Assembly: GCA_943787435.1 (NCBI GenBank)
Contig: CALSMK010000029.1
Span: 31,438 to 95,437 of the forward strand
Length of the DNA: 64,000 nt
Reading direction: 5' to 3'
Origin: an uncultured Flavobacteriales bacterium
GTDB taxonomy: Bacteria; Bacteroidota; Bacteroidia; Flavobacteriales_D; Sanyastnellaceae
Part shown: piece by piece, positions 27,290 through 38,099 of the stretch
Layout: the number at the start of each line of letters is the position of its first letter
How positions within the stretch are numbered: position 1 is the stretch's first letter
Program-made: the position numbers and the translations under genes
The notes under the pieces: model-generated
Databases searched by the model: none
The model's input: only the letters and a program-made list of their open reading frames with translations
What the model was told of the DNA's origin: nothing

Positions 27290-28822
27290 TCAATGAGTTT
27301 TTCTTGCTTTGATCAAGGGTGACGTCACCCCAAAACTCCAATATAAACGCCGGTCTTGGGGAATTTGAGTGAAGCTGAAAAAAGGTGAGATGGGGACCAA
27401 GGCGGGGAGCCACTTTGTATAACGACCTGATGAGTCTCCCTTTTTTGACCCCGTTTTACTTTTGGTGAGAACTGCTGTGGGTCGAGAAATTCGGGCTTTC
27501 CAACTGAAGTCTTTCTTTTTTGTCATCCCCAATTCAATGGCGATACTCCAATTGAATGGCCGCCATTCCATGCCTTGAATCCAGCTTGGACGAAAAGGAG
27601 ACCACGATTCAATCCCCAATCCATCCATGGGCATGTCGGGGTCCAAAGACGAGGACGACGAAGCTGTTGTCGGAGCCCATTCCGTCCATACAGTGAGCCT
27701 TTTTCCGTGCCTGACGTGGCCAAAGAGCATTTGAGAAGAAGGAACTTCAGCGGCCTCAATCAAGGGTGAGTAGCGGGGGTCATTGAGCGGAGCGATTCGC
27801 ATTTGGCCATACCAAGTGGACCTTTGCGCGCGCCATTGGATGTCGATCCCTTGATGGCCTGCGGCGTACCAGGGGTTGGAGACCTCTCCCAAATTGGGCC
27901 AGGCCCAAGGTGCCAATGCAGAACCCCAGTCAGAGAGCCTTGCCCTGTTGTCTCCGCGGTCCAGCACGCGCGTCCAACGGGCGACCATGATGGTGATGTC
28001 CAAGCGATGGTGATCTCCTTGAACAGACTTTGAGAGGCTTCGGATGCCCAACCCAAGAGGCACATATCGACCTTCCCTGGCACCATTGGCAGGGAGTCTG
28101 CTGACGCCTTTCTGTCGGGATTGGAGCCAACGGTAGGTCCATCCTTTCCCCAAGTCTGCCTCTAAAAGAAGATACGGAGCCGGCGCGCGTGAACCATTCC
28201 AAAGCAGGTTGCGTGTGCCAGGCCCAAGCCCCGTGGACCCGATGCCCCATTGGACCCGAAGGCGGGGGTGCAGACGGGTGTCGAACCAGACTTCTGCGAG
28301 GCTGTGATCTATGGCGTAAAGTCCATTTTCCGAAGGCCGCAATTTTCCGGTCCCCATTCCCGGGTATTGCTGTGCCGCCAAAACGTATTCTGTTTCGGGA
28401 CCCACCAAAAGACGTTGCATTTCGAGGACTTGTCCGCCGAAGTGAACCTTGCCATCCAACAGACCTGCGTAACGCACACCTCGGACGTTGCGATGTCCTT
28501 TGTCCAGTGCCGAAGTGCCATCGTTGAGTTGGGTCCTGCGGCGATCGAAAGAGATGTCCATCACGGGGTCCATTGCGAATGGACTTTGGCCATCGACGAA
28601 CAGCGCATGGCGCTGCCACCAAGTAGACTGCTTTCCCGCTTCATGGGGGAAAGAACGCAGTGAATCAAAGGGGAGAGACCCCCAATCTGCTGGTGTAACC
28701 AGGGCCGACATGCGTTGGCCCGAAGGCAACCGGTCTGGAACGATAATTTGGGCTTGGGTATCGGGGGAGCACAATCCTGCAAGCAGTGCCAAAGAGACGA
28801 TGTGCAGGCTTCGGGAATTCAC
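27290..28822 (-). CDS. Outer membrane barrel, second Wzi/RemB-like protein
   Basis: A 510-residue protein with a signal peptide ([18 protein letters not shown]) and barrel-like alternation throughout. It shares general style with the protein at 24631 (for example [40 protein letters not shown]), and again may belong to the capsule-assembly Wzi group, but the two are clearly divergent. The final 60 residues are basic ([16 protein letters not shown]), which could be an extracellular loop before the last strands. It overlaps the stop of fcl by 4 bases, so it is likely translated with it. Function in capsule or exopolysaccharide surface attachment is inferred. Confidence 0.6.
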   Translation of the reverse strand: MNSRSLHIVSLALLAGLCSPDTQAQIIVPDRLPSGQRMSALVTPADWGSLPFDSLRSFPHEAGKQSTWWQRHALFVDGQSPFAMDPVMDISFDRRRTQLNDGTSALDKGHRNVRGVRYAGLLDGKVHFGGQVLEMQRLLVGPETEYVLAAQQYPGMGTGKLRPSENGLYAIDHSLAEVWFDTRLHPRLRVQWGIGSTGLGPGTRNLLWNGSRAPAPYLLLEADLGKGWTYRWLQSRQKGVSRLPANGAREGRYVPLGLGIRSLSKSVQGDHHRLDITIMVARWTRVLDRGDNRARLSDWGSALAPWAWPNLGEVSNPWYAAGHQGIDIQWRAQRSTWYGQMRIAPLNDPRYSPLIEAAEVPSSQMLFGHVRHGKRLTVWTEWAPTTASSSSSLDPDMPMDGLGIESWSPFRPSWIQGMEWRPFNWSIAIELGMTKKKDFSWKARISRPTAVLTKSKTGSKKGDSSGRYTKWLPALVPISPFFSFTQIPQDRRLYWSFGVTSPLIKARKTH

Positions 28823-29763
28823 TTTGCTCGTGCGCTGCCCGGAGCTTTTTGGTACGCGTTATAGACGGCTTCCAACCCTTCTTTGAGGTCGATTTTATGC
28901 GTCCAGCCCAGGCCGTGAAGCCGGCTACAATCCATCAATTTTCTTGGGGTTCCGTCTGGTTTTTCGGTGTCCCAATGCAATTGTCCCTCAAAACCAACAA
29001 TGTCGCGGATGGTCTCGGCCAATTCTCGAATGGGCAAATCCACGCCTGTACCAATGTTCACGAAGGGTTTATCGTGGTAGTGATTCATCAAATGAAGACA
29101 GGCGTCAGCAAGGTCATCCACATGCAAGAATTCTCGTCGAGGGCTGCCCGTTCCCCAGCACGTGACGGTATCGTCTCCGTTGACTTTGGCCTCGTGGAAT
29201 TTGCGCAGCAGCGCAGGCACAACGTGGCTGTTTTGAAGGTCGTAATTGTCGCCGGGCCCGTATAGGTTGGTGGGCATGGCAGAAATGAAGTTGGCCCCGT
29301 ATTGGTCGCGGTAAGCTTCGCACAATTTGATGCCGGCAATTTTGGCAATGGCGTAGGGTTCGTTGGTGGGTTCCAACGCCCCCGTGAGGAGCGCATCTTC
29401 GACCAATGGCTGCTGAGCGAGTTTGGGGTAGATGCAGCTGGAGCCCAAAAACAAAAGCTTTTCGACCCCAACCTGATGGGCAGCATGAATCAAGTTGGCC
29501 TGAATCATCAGGTTGTCGTACAGGAATTCTGCCCGATAAATGTTGTTGGCATGGATTCCCCCCACTTTGGCCGCGGCGACAAAAACATGGGTGGGTTTCT
29601 CGCGGGTCATCATCGCCTGAACATCCGCCTGACTTCTCAAGTCGAGTTCGGAACTGGTGAAGGTGATGGGCTTGGGCAGTCCGGCCGAGTCCAGGGCCCT
29701 GACGAGGGCACTTCCCACCATGCCCCTGTGGCCGGCAATGTAGATTTTGGACTGTGCGTTCAT
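28819..29763 (-). CDS. fcl: GDP-L-fucose synthase
   Basis: The ATG at 29763 gives 314 residues starting [20 protein letters not shown], which carries the NADP-binding GxxGxxG. The active-site segment [15 protein letters not shown], the Tyr-xxx-Lys in [10 protein letters not shown], and [18 protein letters not shown] are diagnostic for the epimerase-reductase that turns GDP-4-keto-6-deoxymannose into GDP-L-fucose. A longer in-frame opening to 30258 is antisense shadow of the permease gene. The substrate is made by the gmd product encoded at 9135-10238. Fucose is therefore probably in the surface glycan made by this region. Confidence 0.95.
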   Translation of the reverse strand: MNAQSKIYIAGHRGMVGSALVRALDSAGLPKPITFTSSELDLRSQADVQAMMTREKPTHVFVAAAKVGGIHANNIYRAEFLYDNLMIQANLIHAAHQVGVEKLLFLGSSCIYPKLAQQPLVEDALLTGALEPTNEPYAIAKIAGIKLCEAYRDQYGANFISAMPTNLYGPGDNYDLQNSHVVPALLRKFHEAKVNGDDTVTCWGTGSPRREFLHVDDLADACLHLMNHYHDKPFVNIGTGVDLPIRELAETIRDIVGFEGQLHWDTEKPDGTPRKLMDCSRLHGLGWTHKIDLKEGLEAVYNAYQKAPGSARAK

Positions 29764-29774
29764 GGCCTTCAAAG

Positions 29775-30671
29775 TTAAGGCGTGCCGCGATGAGAGGACT
29801 GCCTCGCCAGCGCATTGGACAGGGCATTGAATGCAAGCACCAGGGTGACGATGCAAGCCCCTGGAACGAGTGCCAAATGGGCTTGTCCTGTGAGGATGGA
29901 TCCGTAGTGATCCCGGATCAGGTTGCCCCAACTTGGCATGGGAATCTGAGCCCCAACGCCCATAAAGCTCAAGCCGGCCTCGATGAGGATGGCCGCTGCA
30001 AAATTGGCCGAGGCGATGACGGCAATGGGCCCCGCCAAATTGGGCAGGATGTGGCCCAAGACGATGCGCGGCGTGGACAGACCCAAAACCCGTCCGGCCT
30101 CTGCCCATTCCATGTTGCGCAAGGCCATGGTTTGGCCCCGCACTACCCTCGCCACTTCCACCCACATGGACAAGCCGATGGCCAGAAACACTTGCTGGAA
30201 TCCTTTCCCGAAAGCCAAGGTGATGGCCAACACCAGAAGGAGGGTGGGGATGCTCCAAATGACTTGGAGCAACCAGCTCACAATGGCATCAAAGGTGCCC
30301 CCGAGGTAGCCCGCAAAGGCCCCCAGGGGGACCCCAATGAGCAAGGAGAGCAAAACGGCCACAAAACCCACTGAAAGCGACAGCCCCGAACCGGCGAGAA
30401 CCCTCGAAAGTTGATCGCGCCCAAACCGATCGGTTCCAAGCCAGAAGGTTTTTTGCTGGACCATGGTGTTTTCGAGCGCAGGAGCGGATTCCAAATTGAC
30501 CGTGGAGCCCGGTGGAAGCATGGACCATTCGAGGTGTTGGTCATTGGCAAACAAGCTGGGATCTGGTCTCCAAAATGGCCCCGTCAAGGCGATGGCACAC
30601 CAAAGGGCAATCCAAGCCGCCCCGATGAGGGCGGTGGGTTCTTGGCCAAAGAATCGACGAATGTCCTCCAC
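29775..30671 (-). CDS. ABC transporter permease, Opp/Dpp C-subunit type
   Basis: The 298-residue inner-membrane protein has about six helices, an N-terminal OppC-type helix followed by the [17 protein letters not shown] motif, and the EAA loop [20 protein letters not shown] that contacts the ATPase. These features define the second permease of peptide/nickel-type ABC importers. Partner permease, ATPases and binding protein are not in the window, so this looks like a stand-alone gene, a layout that is common for this transporter in Bacteroidota. It ends 11 bases before the fcl start. Confidence 0.88.
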   Translation of the reverse strand: MEDIRRFFGQEPTALIGAAWIALWCAIALTGPFWRPDPSLFANDQHLEWSMLPPGSTVNLESAPALENTMVQQKTFWLGTDRFGRDQLSRVLAGSGLSLSVGFVAVLLSLLIGVPLGAFAGYLGGTFDAIVSWLLQVIWSIPTLLLVLAITLAFGKGFQQVFLAIGLSMWVEVARVVRGQTMALRNMEWAEAGRVLGLSTPRIVLGHILPNLAGPIAVIASANFAAAILIEAGLSFMGVGAQIPMPSWGNLIRDHYGSILTGQAHLALVPGACIVTLVLAFNALSNALARQSSHRGTP

Positions 30672-30680
30672 AGGGACAAA

Positions 30681-31823
30681 TTAGGTGGCGGGCCTTCCCT
30701 TCCAACGAACTTTTCTGAAGGGCATCAAAAGCAAGGTGGTGGCAATGAAAAAAGGGTGGACCAGAGCCAACATCAACAAGGCGAATCCGTTGGCATGGGT
30801 GCGCTTTTCGAACAGGCCATACTGCCTGGCCATTTGACGGGTATACAGCACATCTGCGATGCTTTTGATGAGCCAGAAAGCGAGGCCATACCCGATGTGG
30901 ATGAACATCAAGGCCAGACCGCACAGGTGAACAGCTGCCACAACCAAGGCCACGCGCCGGGCAGCTTTGAGGGATCGCGGGTATTGTGTGGATTTGGCGC
31001 CCCAACGGATGCGTTGATCAAGCAATGCGCCAAAGCTGAGCATGGGGGCAGCGGACACCATGGCTCTGGGGTCATTGATCCAACCTACCCGATGGCCTTT
31101 TTCGTCTTGGATCAAGGCGGCCAATGCAAATACGTCGTCTCCACTGGGGATTTCCGGATGAAGCCTGTCGTGGGGAAGGCTTGGGCGCGCCAAGCCCATC
31201 CTCCTCCGCTGGCCATGGCAGGCTGCCCCTTTATTACAGAGGAAACCGCCCAGCCTTGCATGGCCGCGAAATCCAACCCTTGAAGCAGATGAAACAGCCT
31301 GTCCGGCGCCGATGATGCATCGAGCGCGATGCGCAAGGGCAACAAAAACATGTCCTTTTCCTCGCCCTGATTTTCAATGCCGCGGGCCATGGCGGCCAGG
31401 GCTTCTGGTTTCAGCCTTGTGTCGGCGTCTACCCCAACGGCCCAGTCGCAGTTCAACTGCAGAATACCAGCTGACAGCCCGGCCTTTTTTCCCCGTCCTG
31501 GGTTGGACATGGTGGTCACCTGGAAAGGGAATGGGCCCCGCATCTTTCAGCGCTTCAAGGGTCGCGTCATCGGACTGGTCATCGATGACGATGACTTGAA
31601 GCGGGAGATGGGTTTGCTTGGCCAAATCGCCCATGAGTTTGGGCAGGGTCGCCGCTTCATTTCGAACGGGGAGGACCACCCCAATTGGAGGTGGTTTTGT
31701 CTCTGTATCTAGGGTGTCAAGGGGTGCTTTTTGGAAGGCGCTTCGCATTCCAAAAGACCAATTCCACACATTCAGGATGTGGGCGAACAGGGGAAGAAAG
31801 AGAGCCGCGGCGGCATAGTTCAC
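30681..31823 (-). CDS. Family 2 glycosyltransferase, membrane-bound, two frameshifts
   Basis: Three overlapping frames together give one GT-A transferase of about 380 residues. Frame one (GTG at 31821-31823) has an N-terminal helix and GVVLPVRNEAATLPKLMGDL with VIVIDDQSDD. Frame two contributes GKKAGLSAGILQLNCDWAVG and the DADTRLKPEAL metal motif. Frame three has PSGDDVFALAALIQDEKGH, the RIRWGAKS (a QxxRW-like site) and two C-terminal helices. Shifts lie near a T6 run at 31485-31490 and near 31175. Because every catalytic block survives, sequencing indels are more likely than decay. It overlaps the flippase-like gene's stop by four bases in the corrected frame. Confidence 0.75.
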
Positions 31824-32750
31824 GCCTGCAATTTCGCCTTTTGCTCCGTGGCTCGAAAATCATTGGTCTGCCAAATCAATCCGATCAATGCGGGCACAAT
31901 CAAGTTGATGAACCACCAAGCTCAGGGTGGCGCAGACGATGGCCGTGATGTCTTCAGCCTTGGGCGCAGGCAACGTCATCAATGCGGCGGCTTCTCTGAT
32001 TCCAATGTCCCCAAGAACAGGGATGGGGACCATGGCGGTCAATCCCCAGGTCAGGGAGGCTCCGGAGGCTTGGCTGATGAGGCGTTCTAAGGAGTCAAAA
32101 CCTTTCAGGTGGCCAAAAGCATTCAAAGCCAAGACAAATTGAGTCAGCATGACGACGAACCGGGCAATGCTAAAGGTCAGCGCTCGACTTCTGCGAATGC
32201 TGGGAATGTGCCTTGCCATGCGCCAATCTCCGGTCAATTTTGAACGACTCAGCAGATTCCAGAATGTGGGTGTCCATCCGAAATACAAAGACAAAGCGAT
32301 GGCAGAGAAGCCCAAGATGAGCAAAGCAAATTGAACATGGCCCAGCGCCAAAAAGGCGATGCCTGTGGCGGTGACGGTGCACCACCATTGGGAGACGCTG
32401 GCCGTGGCGAATGCACGCAAGGCTTGTCCCCGGTATTTCGGTCGAACAGCAGAAACCCGACCGACTGCAGCGCCCAATTTTAATGGACCAATGAGGGACC
32501 ATGAAACCCCGTAAAGCACTTCTCTCCAGCGGCTTGCCATTCGGCCGTAGGGCATAAGTTCAGCCCACTTGATGACCTCAAGTGTCCAGTTCAATGGCAT
32601 GAGCAGCACCATCAGGAGCCATGGCTCAGCGTTCAATTGAACTTGCCAAGCCGCTTCGGGTATCCCCTGAAGTTTGGTGCTCAAAATCCACAATGCTGCG
32701 CATGCCGGGATGACCAAACCGAGCACAACACGGAGTGGGCGCGGTATCAT
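31820..32750 (-). CDS. Flippase-like membrane protein (LPG synthase TM / UPF0104 type), one frameshift
   Basis: The protein has about eight helices and the family blocks LNWTLEVIKWAELMPYGR, YGVSWSLIGPLKLGAAVGRV and VPIPVLGDIGIREAAALM (the G-D-x-G-x-R-E signature). The uncorrected frame stops at 31860, but removing one base near 31915 yields a hydrophobic end, SLWFINLIVPALIGLIWQTN, and a stop at 31820 that overlaps the next gene's GTG, so I extend it. Members move or modify lipid-linked substrates in the inner membrane. Coupled to a glycosyltransferase, it may act on a lipid-linked sugar. Confidence 0.75.
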
Positions 32751-32960
32751 GGGCCAATGATAGCTTCTGTGGGTTTCGTTGTGCTGAGGGTCTTTCCCAT
32801 GTCTTTAAAATACCATAAGTCATTTTACGGCTTGACGGTGTGTCGGCCCGAGAATCAGGGTCTTGGTTTTGTGGATGTAGGGTCGAACAGAAGCCCGGGT
32901 TCTTGCTTGCCCCGAAGTGAACATTCCTGTGCCCTTTTTCTGTGAAGTGAAGCAGATGAG

Positions 32961-33545
32961 GTGCATTTTGTGCCTGTGCAAAACGGCCCCACCATCATCC
33001 TTGGGATTGACCCTGGTACCACCATTATGGGGTACGGTGTGATTCGGGCGTGGTCTCGGCAAAGGGTGGAGTTGCTTGAAATGGGGGCCCTTCATTTGAC
33101 CAAAGTCAAAGACCCCGCTGTCAAGTTGAAACGAATTCACGACCGTTGTGCGGGCTTGATAGAGGCGCATGCTCCGGATCATTTCGCTGTTGAAGCTCCG
33201 TTTTTTGGCAAGAATGTCCAGTCCATGCTCAAGCTGGGCCGCGCCCAAGGCGTGGCGCTGGCGGCGGCGTTGGCCCGCGACGTTCCGGTGGCGGAGTATG
33301 CCCCGCGCCGCGTCAAGCAGGCCATCACGGGGTCTGGCGCCGCTTCCAAGGAGCAGGTGGCGGGCATGGTGCAGCGCACCTTGTCCATCCCGGATGCCGA
33401 CATGCCGCGCGACCTCGACGCCACAGACGGCCTCGCCGTGGCCCTCTGCCACCTCTACGAAATGGGCACCCCCACCCTCGGCGGCAAGGGCGGCGGCTGG
33501 GCCGCCTTCGTCCGCGAAAACCCCGGCCGCACAAAAAAGGGCTGA
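32961..33545 (+). CDS. ruvC: Holliday junction resolvase RuvC
   Basis: A 194-residue RuvC with GTG at 32961 or the in-frame GTG at 32970. The RNase H-like active site is visible: Asp in ILGIDPGTTIMGYGV, Glu in FAVEAPFFGKNVQS, and the acidic pair in DATDGLAVALCHL. It cuts four-way junctions with RuvAB during recombination. The 210 bases upstream hold no other gene. The second half (from about 33230) is markedly richer in G and C at third positions than the first half. It converges with the channel gene, the two stops being adjacent. Confidence 0.95.
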   Translation: MHFVPVQNGPTIILGIDPGTTIMGYGVIRAWSRQRVELLEMGALHLTKVKDPAVKLKRIHDRCAGLIEAHAPDHFAVEAPFFGKNVQSMLKLGRAQGVALAAALARDVPVAEYAPRRVKQAITGSGAASKEQVAGMVQRTLSIPDADMPRDLDATDGLAVALCHLYEMGTPTLGGKGGGWAAFVRENPGRTKKG

Positions 33546-34607
33546 TCAGCTGGAGGCCACGTCTGGCGTCAACAGCGTCTGGGTGGGGAAAGCGAAGTCG
33601 AGACCGGCAGCGTTAAATCGCTTGAGGATTTCCAAATTGACTTCGCTTGGGCTGTAAGCCCAATGGCCGTCTTTGTTGATGAAGTACACCACATTGATGT
33701 TGAGCGAGAAGTCGCCAAAGCTGTTGAACCAGATGGTGGGGTCGGGCTCCAGGGTTTGGCTGCGCTCGGCAATGATGGCCTTGAGGATGTCGATTCCCTC
33801 TTGCACTTGTTCAGGGGTGGTGTCGTAAGTGAGGCCCAATGTGAGCGAGATCTTTCTGGAAGGTTCGTTGGTGACATTCTCCAAAAAGCTGTCGGTGAAC
33901 TTGAAGTTGGGAATGATCACCACCCGCCCTGAGAGCGTCCGCAGCCTTGTGGAGCGGATGCCAATCTCCTCGATGGTGCCATCGTAGCCGGCGATTTGAA
34001 TCCGGTCCCCCACCTTGAAGGGCTTGTCTACAAAGACGGTGATGCCACCAAAGATGTTGGAGACGAAATCTTTGGCTGCCATGGCCAAGGCCAAGCCGCC
34101 AATGCCCACACCGGCGAGCAAGGCACCCACATCTTGCCCTGCATTTTTCAAGGCCATGATGATGCCCAAGGCCCAAATGCCGAACGCAGTCCTTTTCTGA
34201 GGATGGGGCCGAACTGGTCCATCATGGCGCTCTCCTTGCTGAGCGTGTAAGGCATGAAGAAGTTCATGATGATGGCGTCCACCAACCGGGCCACGCCCCA
34301 GGTCACGTTGAGCGTGTAGGCCACCACCATTGCCGCATGGACGAAGTCATCGACGGAATCGCCAAAGCTGAGTTGGTCATATCCCGCTCGGAGCGCCATG
34401 ATGGTCAGGGCCAACACGAGGGGCTCCTCCAACTTGTCGACGATGAGGTCGTCCAGGTTGGATCGGGTCTTGGCCGTGACTTTGCGGGCGATGCGCCGAA
34501 CAACTTGTACAGGATGCGGGCCACAATGATGCCGCCGATGGCCCATGCCAAAGCGAAGGCCCAGTTCTCGAGGCGTTGCCAAGGAAGGGGGTTTGAAGAA
34601 TGTCCAT
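33546..34607 (-). CDS. MscS-family mechanosensitive channel, about three frameshifts
   Basis: Stitching frames gives roughly 353 residues from ATG at 34607 (MDILQTPFLGN). The early part reads LENWAFALAWAIGGIIVA in one frame, then RIARKVTAKTRSNLDDLIVD in another. The MscS core follows in a third frame: GALLAGVGIGGLALAMAAKD, the pore-lining and glycine-alanine rich helix, then VFVDKPFKVGDRIQIAG and GTIEEIGIRSTRLRTLSGRV, the beta domain. Shifts are near 34575, 34500 and 34175. The protein opens under membrane tension to release solutes on osmotic downshift. The C-terminal domain to 33546 is uninterrupted. Confidence 0.8.
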
Positions 34608-34673
34608 GACGTTGATTTGGATGGCCAAGGTGCGAAAATCCTTGGCCTTGAAAGCGTGGGGTCAGAAGTTGAA

Positions 34674-35289
34674 TTAGAATCCGAACGCCAGGCCTCCCCG
34701 ATAGGTGGGGTTGCTGTAGGGACTGGCAGGATTTTCGCTCACATCATACAGCAGGGTGAAACCAGCGCCTAGTCGGTCCGAAAGTCCCTTGGTAATAACC
34801 GGCCCCCACCCAAAACATGGACGTCCATTCTCGCTGTGCCGGGTAGATGAATAGACCGAGGCACGCTCACGGACTCGAGTTCCACATGGGCAAAAATCTT
34901 GGTGAGCAGGCGGTGACGGGCAAACACACTTCCGCCAAAGATTGTTGGTCGACATTTCCTGAATTCAGCTTGAATCTCTGGAAATAGTAGGATCCGCCAA
35001 TGCCTGCGAGGAGGTTGTCGTTGATGCGGTATCCCACTTGAGGACTGGCGCCAATCAAGGTGTTGTTGCCGAAGTTCAGTGCGGCTGCGCCTCCCAAAGT
35101 CAGGCGTTCCTTGAAGCTCTTTTCTTCCAAGGAACGGTTGTCTATCCCTGTGATGTCACGCGTTCGCTCCTCGGAGTCAAACCACCAATCCCCTTGTGCC
35201 TGTCCCGAGGTCAGGCATGAGCAAAACAACAGGGCGAAAAAAACCGAGACGTACCATGCTCCGAAGCTACACAGGTATCTTCGCACCAT
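34674..35289 (-). CDS. Small outer membrane barrel, frameshifted
   Basis: Starting at 35289 there is a hydrophobic signal (AWYVSVFFALLFCSCLTSGQ), then LTLGGAAALNFGNNTLIGAS, PQVGYRINDNLLAGIGGSYY, an alternating pattern of a small barrel. The frame breaks near 34950 and probably again before 34800; the end resumes as LSDRLGAGFTLLYDVSENPA and YRGGLAFGF, the aromatic C-terminus expected of an outer-membrane barrel. The original length would be about 205 residues. No named family was recognised. Its start overlaps the divergent purK start region by two bases, so the two share a short regulatory space. Confidence 0.6.
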
Positions 35290-36446
35290 GCAAGCAGAAA
35301 AGGCATCTCTCCGCAATGGCGCGGACCTGCGCATTGGCTTTTTGGGGGGCGGTCAGCTCGGCCGCATGACCATTCAGGCGGCGTTGGATTTGGACTTCCG
35401 CATCGAGGTGCTGGACCCCGATCCACAATGTCCTTGTGCCCGCATTGCGCATCGGTTTACCCAAGGGGACATCAATGATGCCGAGGCGGTCATCGAATGG
35501 GGACGAAGCTTGGATGTGGTGACGGTTGAAATTGAAAACGTGAGCACCGAAGGTTTGACGGCCCTCAAGGCGATGGGCGTTCACGTCTTGCCCGACCCCG
35601 CGCACTTGGCCCTGATCCGTGACAAGGGGACGCAAAAGCAATTCTATGCCCAGCACAGCATTCCCTACTTCGGACTTCTCGCTGGTCGAGTCGGGCCGAG
35701 AAGAGGTGTTGACCCGAGGATTGCCTGTGGTTCAAAAGCTGCGCACTGGCGGATATGATGGCCGGGGCGTTCAGGTGATTCGAACCGAAGACGAGGCCCG
35801 ATATGCGTTTGATGCGCCCTCGCTTTTGGAGGATGCGGTGGACATCGACAAGGAACTGAGCGTGATTGTGGCCCGTTCCACAAAGGGCGAGGTCAAGACA
35901 TACCCCGTGGTGGAGTCGGTGTTCAATGCGCTGAATCTGGTGGACTACCTCGTGGCGCCCGCCCGCATTTCCGAGGCCATCGAAGATGAAGCGCGCCGCG
36001 TCGCTTTGTCTGTGGTGGAGGCCATGGATTTTGTGGGCCTTTTGGCCGTCGAGCTTTTCCTCGACAAGCAGGGTCGGATCCTGGTCAACGAAGTCGCTCC
36101 CCGCGCCCACAATTCAGGTCACCACACCATCGAAGCCTGCGGCACGTCCCAGTTCGAGCAGCACCTCCGCGCCATCCTCGGCCTGCCCCTCGGGGACACT
36201 GCACAGCGGTCTGCCGCGGCCATGCTCAATTTGATTGGCGCACCTGGCGCCAGCGGCACTCCGGTCTACCCCGCATTGGGAGCTGCCCTTTCAGAGCCGG
36301 GATTGCACCCCCACATCTACGGCAAAGTGGCGGTCCGCGAAGGGCGGAAAATGGGCCATGTCACAGTCTTGGCTGCCGATGCTGACGCCGCCGAGAAACG
36401 CGTTCTCGCCTTGCGCGACCACATTTCCACAGTCCACGCACATTGA
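35288..36446 (+). CDS. purK: 5-(carboxyamino)imidazole ribonucleotide synthase, one frameshift
   Basis: The ATP-grasp enzyme of purine synthesis carboxylates AIR with bicarbonate. From ATG at 35288 the first frame has IGFLGGGQLGRMTIQAALDL, EVLDPDPQCPCARIAH and VVTVEIENVSTEGL. The second frame continues after a shift near 35665 with REEVLTRGLPVVQKLRTGGY, DGRGVQVI and VNEVAPRAHNSGHHTIEAC, the diagnostic PurK end. Total is about 385 residues, as expected. Since purK is normally essential for prototrophy and both halves are conserved, the shift is most likely a sequencing indel. Confidence 0.88.
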
Positions 36447-36481
36447 GCTGAATCGGCCGTCCTCGGTCCTACCTTCGGGTC

Positions 36482-37277
36482 ATGCGTCAGTACTTAGACC
36501 TGTTGCAAAAGCTTCTCGATGAGGGGCAGGAGCGTCCCGACCGCACGGGAACAGGAACCCTTGGCCTGTTTGGCCATCAAATGCGGTTTGACCTGTCGGA
36601 AGGCTTCCCTGTCTTGACCACCAAGAAGCTGCATTTGCGCAGCATCATCCATGAATTGCTTTGGTTCCTCAAGGGCGACACCAACATCGCCTACCTGAAG
36701 GAAAATGGGGTGCGGATTTGGGACGAATGGGCAGATGAGAACGGCGACCTCGGCCCGGTCTACGGCTACCAATGGAGGTCGTGGCCCAACCCTGGAGGTG
36801 GGAGCACAGACCAGATTGTCCAGCTCATCGATCGCATCAAAAACAACCCCCACAGCCGCCGCCATGTGGTGAGCGCTTGGAACCCCTCGTTTATCGATGA
36901 CATGGCCCTGCCGCCTTGCCACTGCCTGTTCCAGTTTCACGTCCAGGACGGCCGATTGAATTGTCAGCTTTATCAAAGGAGTGCGGACACCTTTCTCGGC
37001 GTCCCATTCAACATCAGTTCCTACGCCTTGCTCACCATGATGGTGGCGCAAGTCTGCGACTTAGAACCTGGCGATTTCGTTCACACTTTCGGCGATGTGC
37101 ACTTGTACCTCAACCATGTTGATCAGGCGCATGAACAATTGTCCCGTGAGCCTCGCACTTTGCCCACCATGCGGATCAACCCCAATGTCAAGGACCTCTT
37201 TGCATTTTCCGTGGGATGATTTTGAATTGATGAACTACGATCCTCACCCGCACATCAAGGCGGCAGTGAGTGTCTGA
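36482..37277 (+). CDS. thyA: Thymidylate synthase, frameshift near the end
   Basis: The enzyme methylates dUMP to dTMP using methylene-tetrahydrofolate. From ATG at 36482 all hallmarks are present: [40 protein letters not shown], the catalytic Cys in [12 protein letters not shown], and [20 protein letters not shown]. The raw frame stops at 37219, but skipping one base near 37208 restores [20 protein letters not shown] and a stop at 37277, giving the canonical ThyA length of about 264. This is a clear single-base indel. It is followed 19 bases later by folA, the enzyme that regenerates its cofactor. Confidence 0.93.
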
Positions 37278-37296
37278 AGTTGAATGACGGAGCAGC

Positions 37297-37821
37297 ATGC
37301 GTGTATCTCTCATTGCGGCCATTGCGGCCAACGGTGTCATCGGCAAGGACAACGACCTGATTTGGACGTTGCGCGATGACATGGCCTTCTTTAAAGAGAC
37401 AACCAAGGGTCACCACGTCATCATGGGCCGGAAGAATTGGGAAAGCATTCCTGAACGTTTTAGGCCGCTTCCTGGCCGCCCCAACATTGTGTTGTCGAGG
37501 GATGCAGGGTACACCATTGAAGGGGCTCAATGCCTGACCTCACTGGAGGCTGCGGTTGAGGTGGCCCACCAAGCCGGTGAGGAAGAAGCTTTCGTCATCG
37601 GCGGAGCTCAGATTTATCGGTTGGCCTTGGAGGCGGGCATCGTCGACACGATGTACCTCACCCATGTGGACCGTGAATACGAGGGTGACACCTGGTTTCC
37701 AGAATTCGAGAGCTCTGCATGGAAGGCCCAGCCTTTGTTCCGTCACGTTGCCGATGACCGCAACGAAGCGGCTTTCGAGGTGCGCCGTTATGACCGGCTC
37801 CCGGTCACCACCGAGGTCTAA
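37297..37821 (+). CDS. folA: Dihydrofolate reductase
   Basis: The 174-residue enzyme reduces dihydrofolate to tetrahydrofolate with NADPH. It starts VSLIAAIAANGVIGKDNDLI, with the conserved WTLRDDMAFFKETTKGHHVI (active-site Asp in the RDDM helix, hence substrate protonation), GRKNWESIPERFRPLPGRPN and the NADPH-binding FVIGGAQIYRLALE. Length is normal. It shares an operon with thyA and yidD; the yidD ATG overlaps its stop by one base (TAATG). Confidence 0.95.
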   Translation: MRVSLIAAIAANGVIGKDNDLIWTLRDDMAFFKETTKGHHVIMGRKNWESIPERFRPLPGRPNIVLSRDAGYTIEGAQCLTSLEAAVEVAHQAGEEEAFVIGGAQIYRLALEAGIVDTMYLTHVDREYEGDTWFPEFESSAWKAQPLFRHVADDRNEAAFEVRRYDRLPVTTEV

Positions 37822-38090
37822 TGTTCCGCGCCCTTTCGGCACTCATGATTTTTTTGGTGAGGGGCTACCAAATGCTCATCTCTCCATGGCTGGGTAGCAA
37901 TTGTCGCCACAGTCCGACCTGCTCGGGCTATATGATTGAAGCGCTCCGCGAATGGGGTCCTTTTCGGGGCAGTTGGATGGGAATTCGGCGCATTTCGAAA
38001 TGCCACCCTTGGGGCACCTCTGGCCATGACCCAGTGCCACTTCGGGCCAAGAAGGGTGAAGGCGATGGTGCACAGCGAGATGCGGAGTAA
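37821..38090 (+). CDS. yidD: Membrane protein insertion efficiency factor YidD
   Basis: This 89-residue protein has the whole YidD signature: an amphipathic N-terminal helix (MIFLVRGYQMLISPWLG), the cysteine-containing NCRHSPTCSGYMIEAL and a second segment GIRRISKCHPWGTSGHDPVP. YidD proteins assist YidC in inserting membrane proteins. In many bacteria yidD sits beside rpmH and rnpA; here it is in the thyA-folA operon, a layout seen in Bacteroidota. Confidence 0.94.
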   Translation: MFRALSALMIFLVRGYQMLISPWLGSNCRHSPTCSGYMIEALREWGPFRGSWMGIRRISKCHPWGTSGHDPVPLRAKKGEGDGAQRDAE

Positions 38091-38099
38091 TTTCACGGC

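Noticed and set aside
28819..30258. A longer fcl with an N-terminal extension
   Set aside because: The added part is antisense-like sequence over the permease gene, in another frame; the Rossmann motif starts right after the ATG at 29763.
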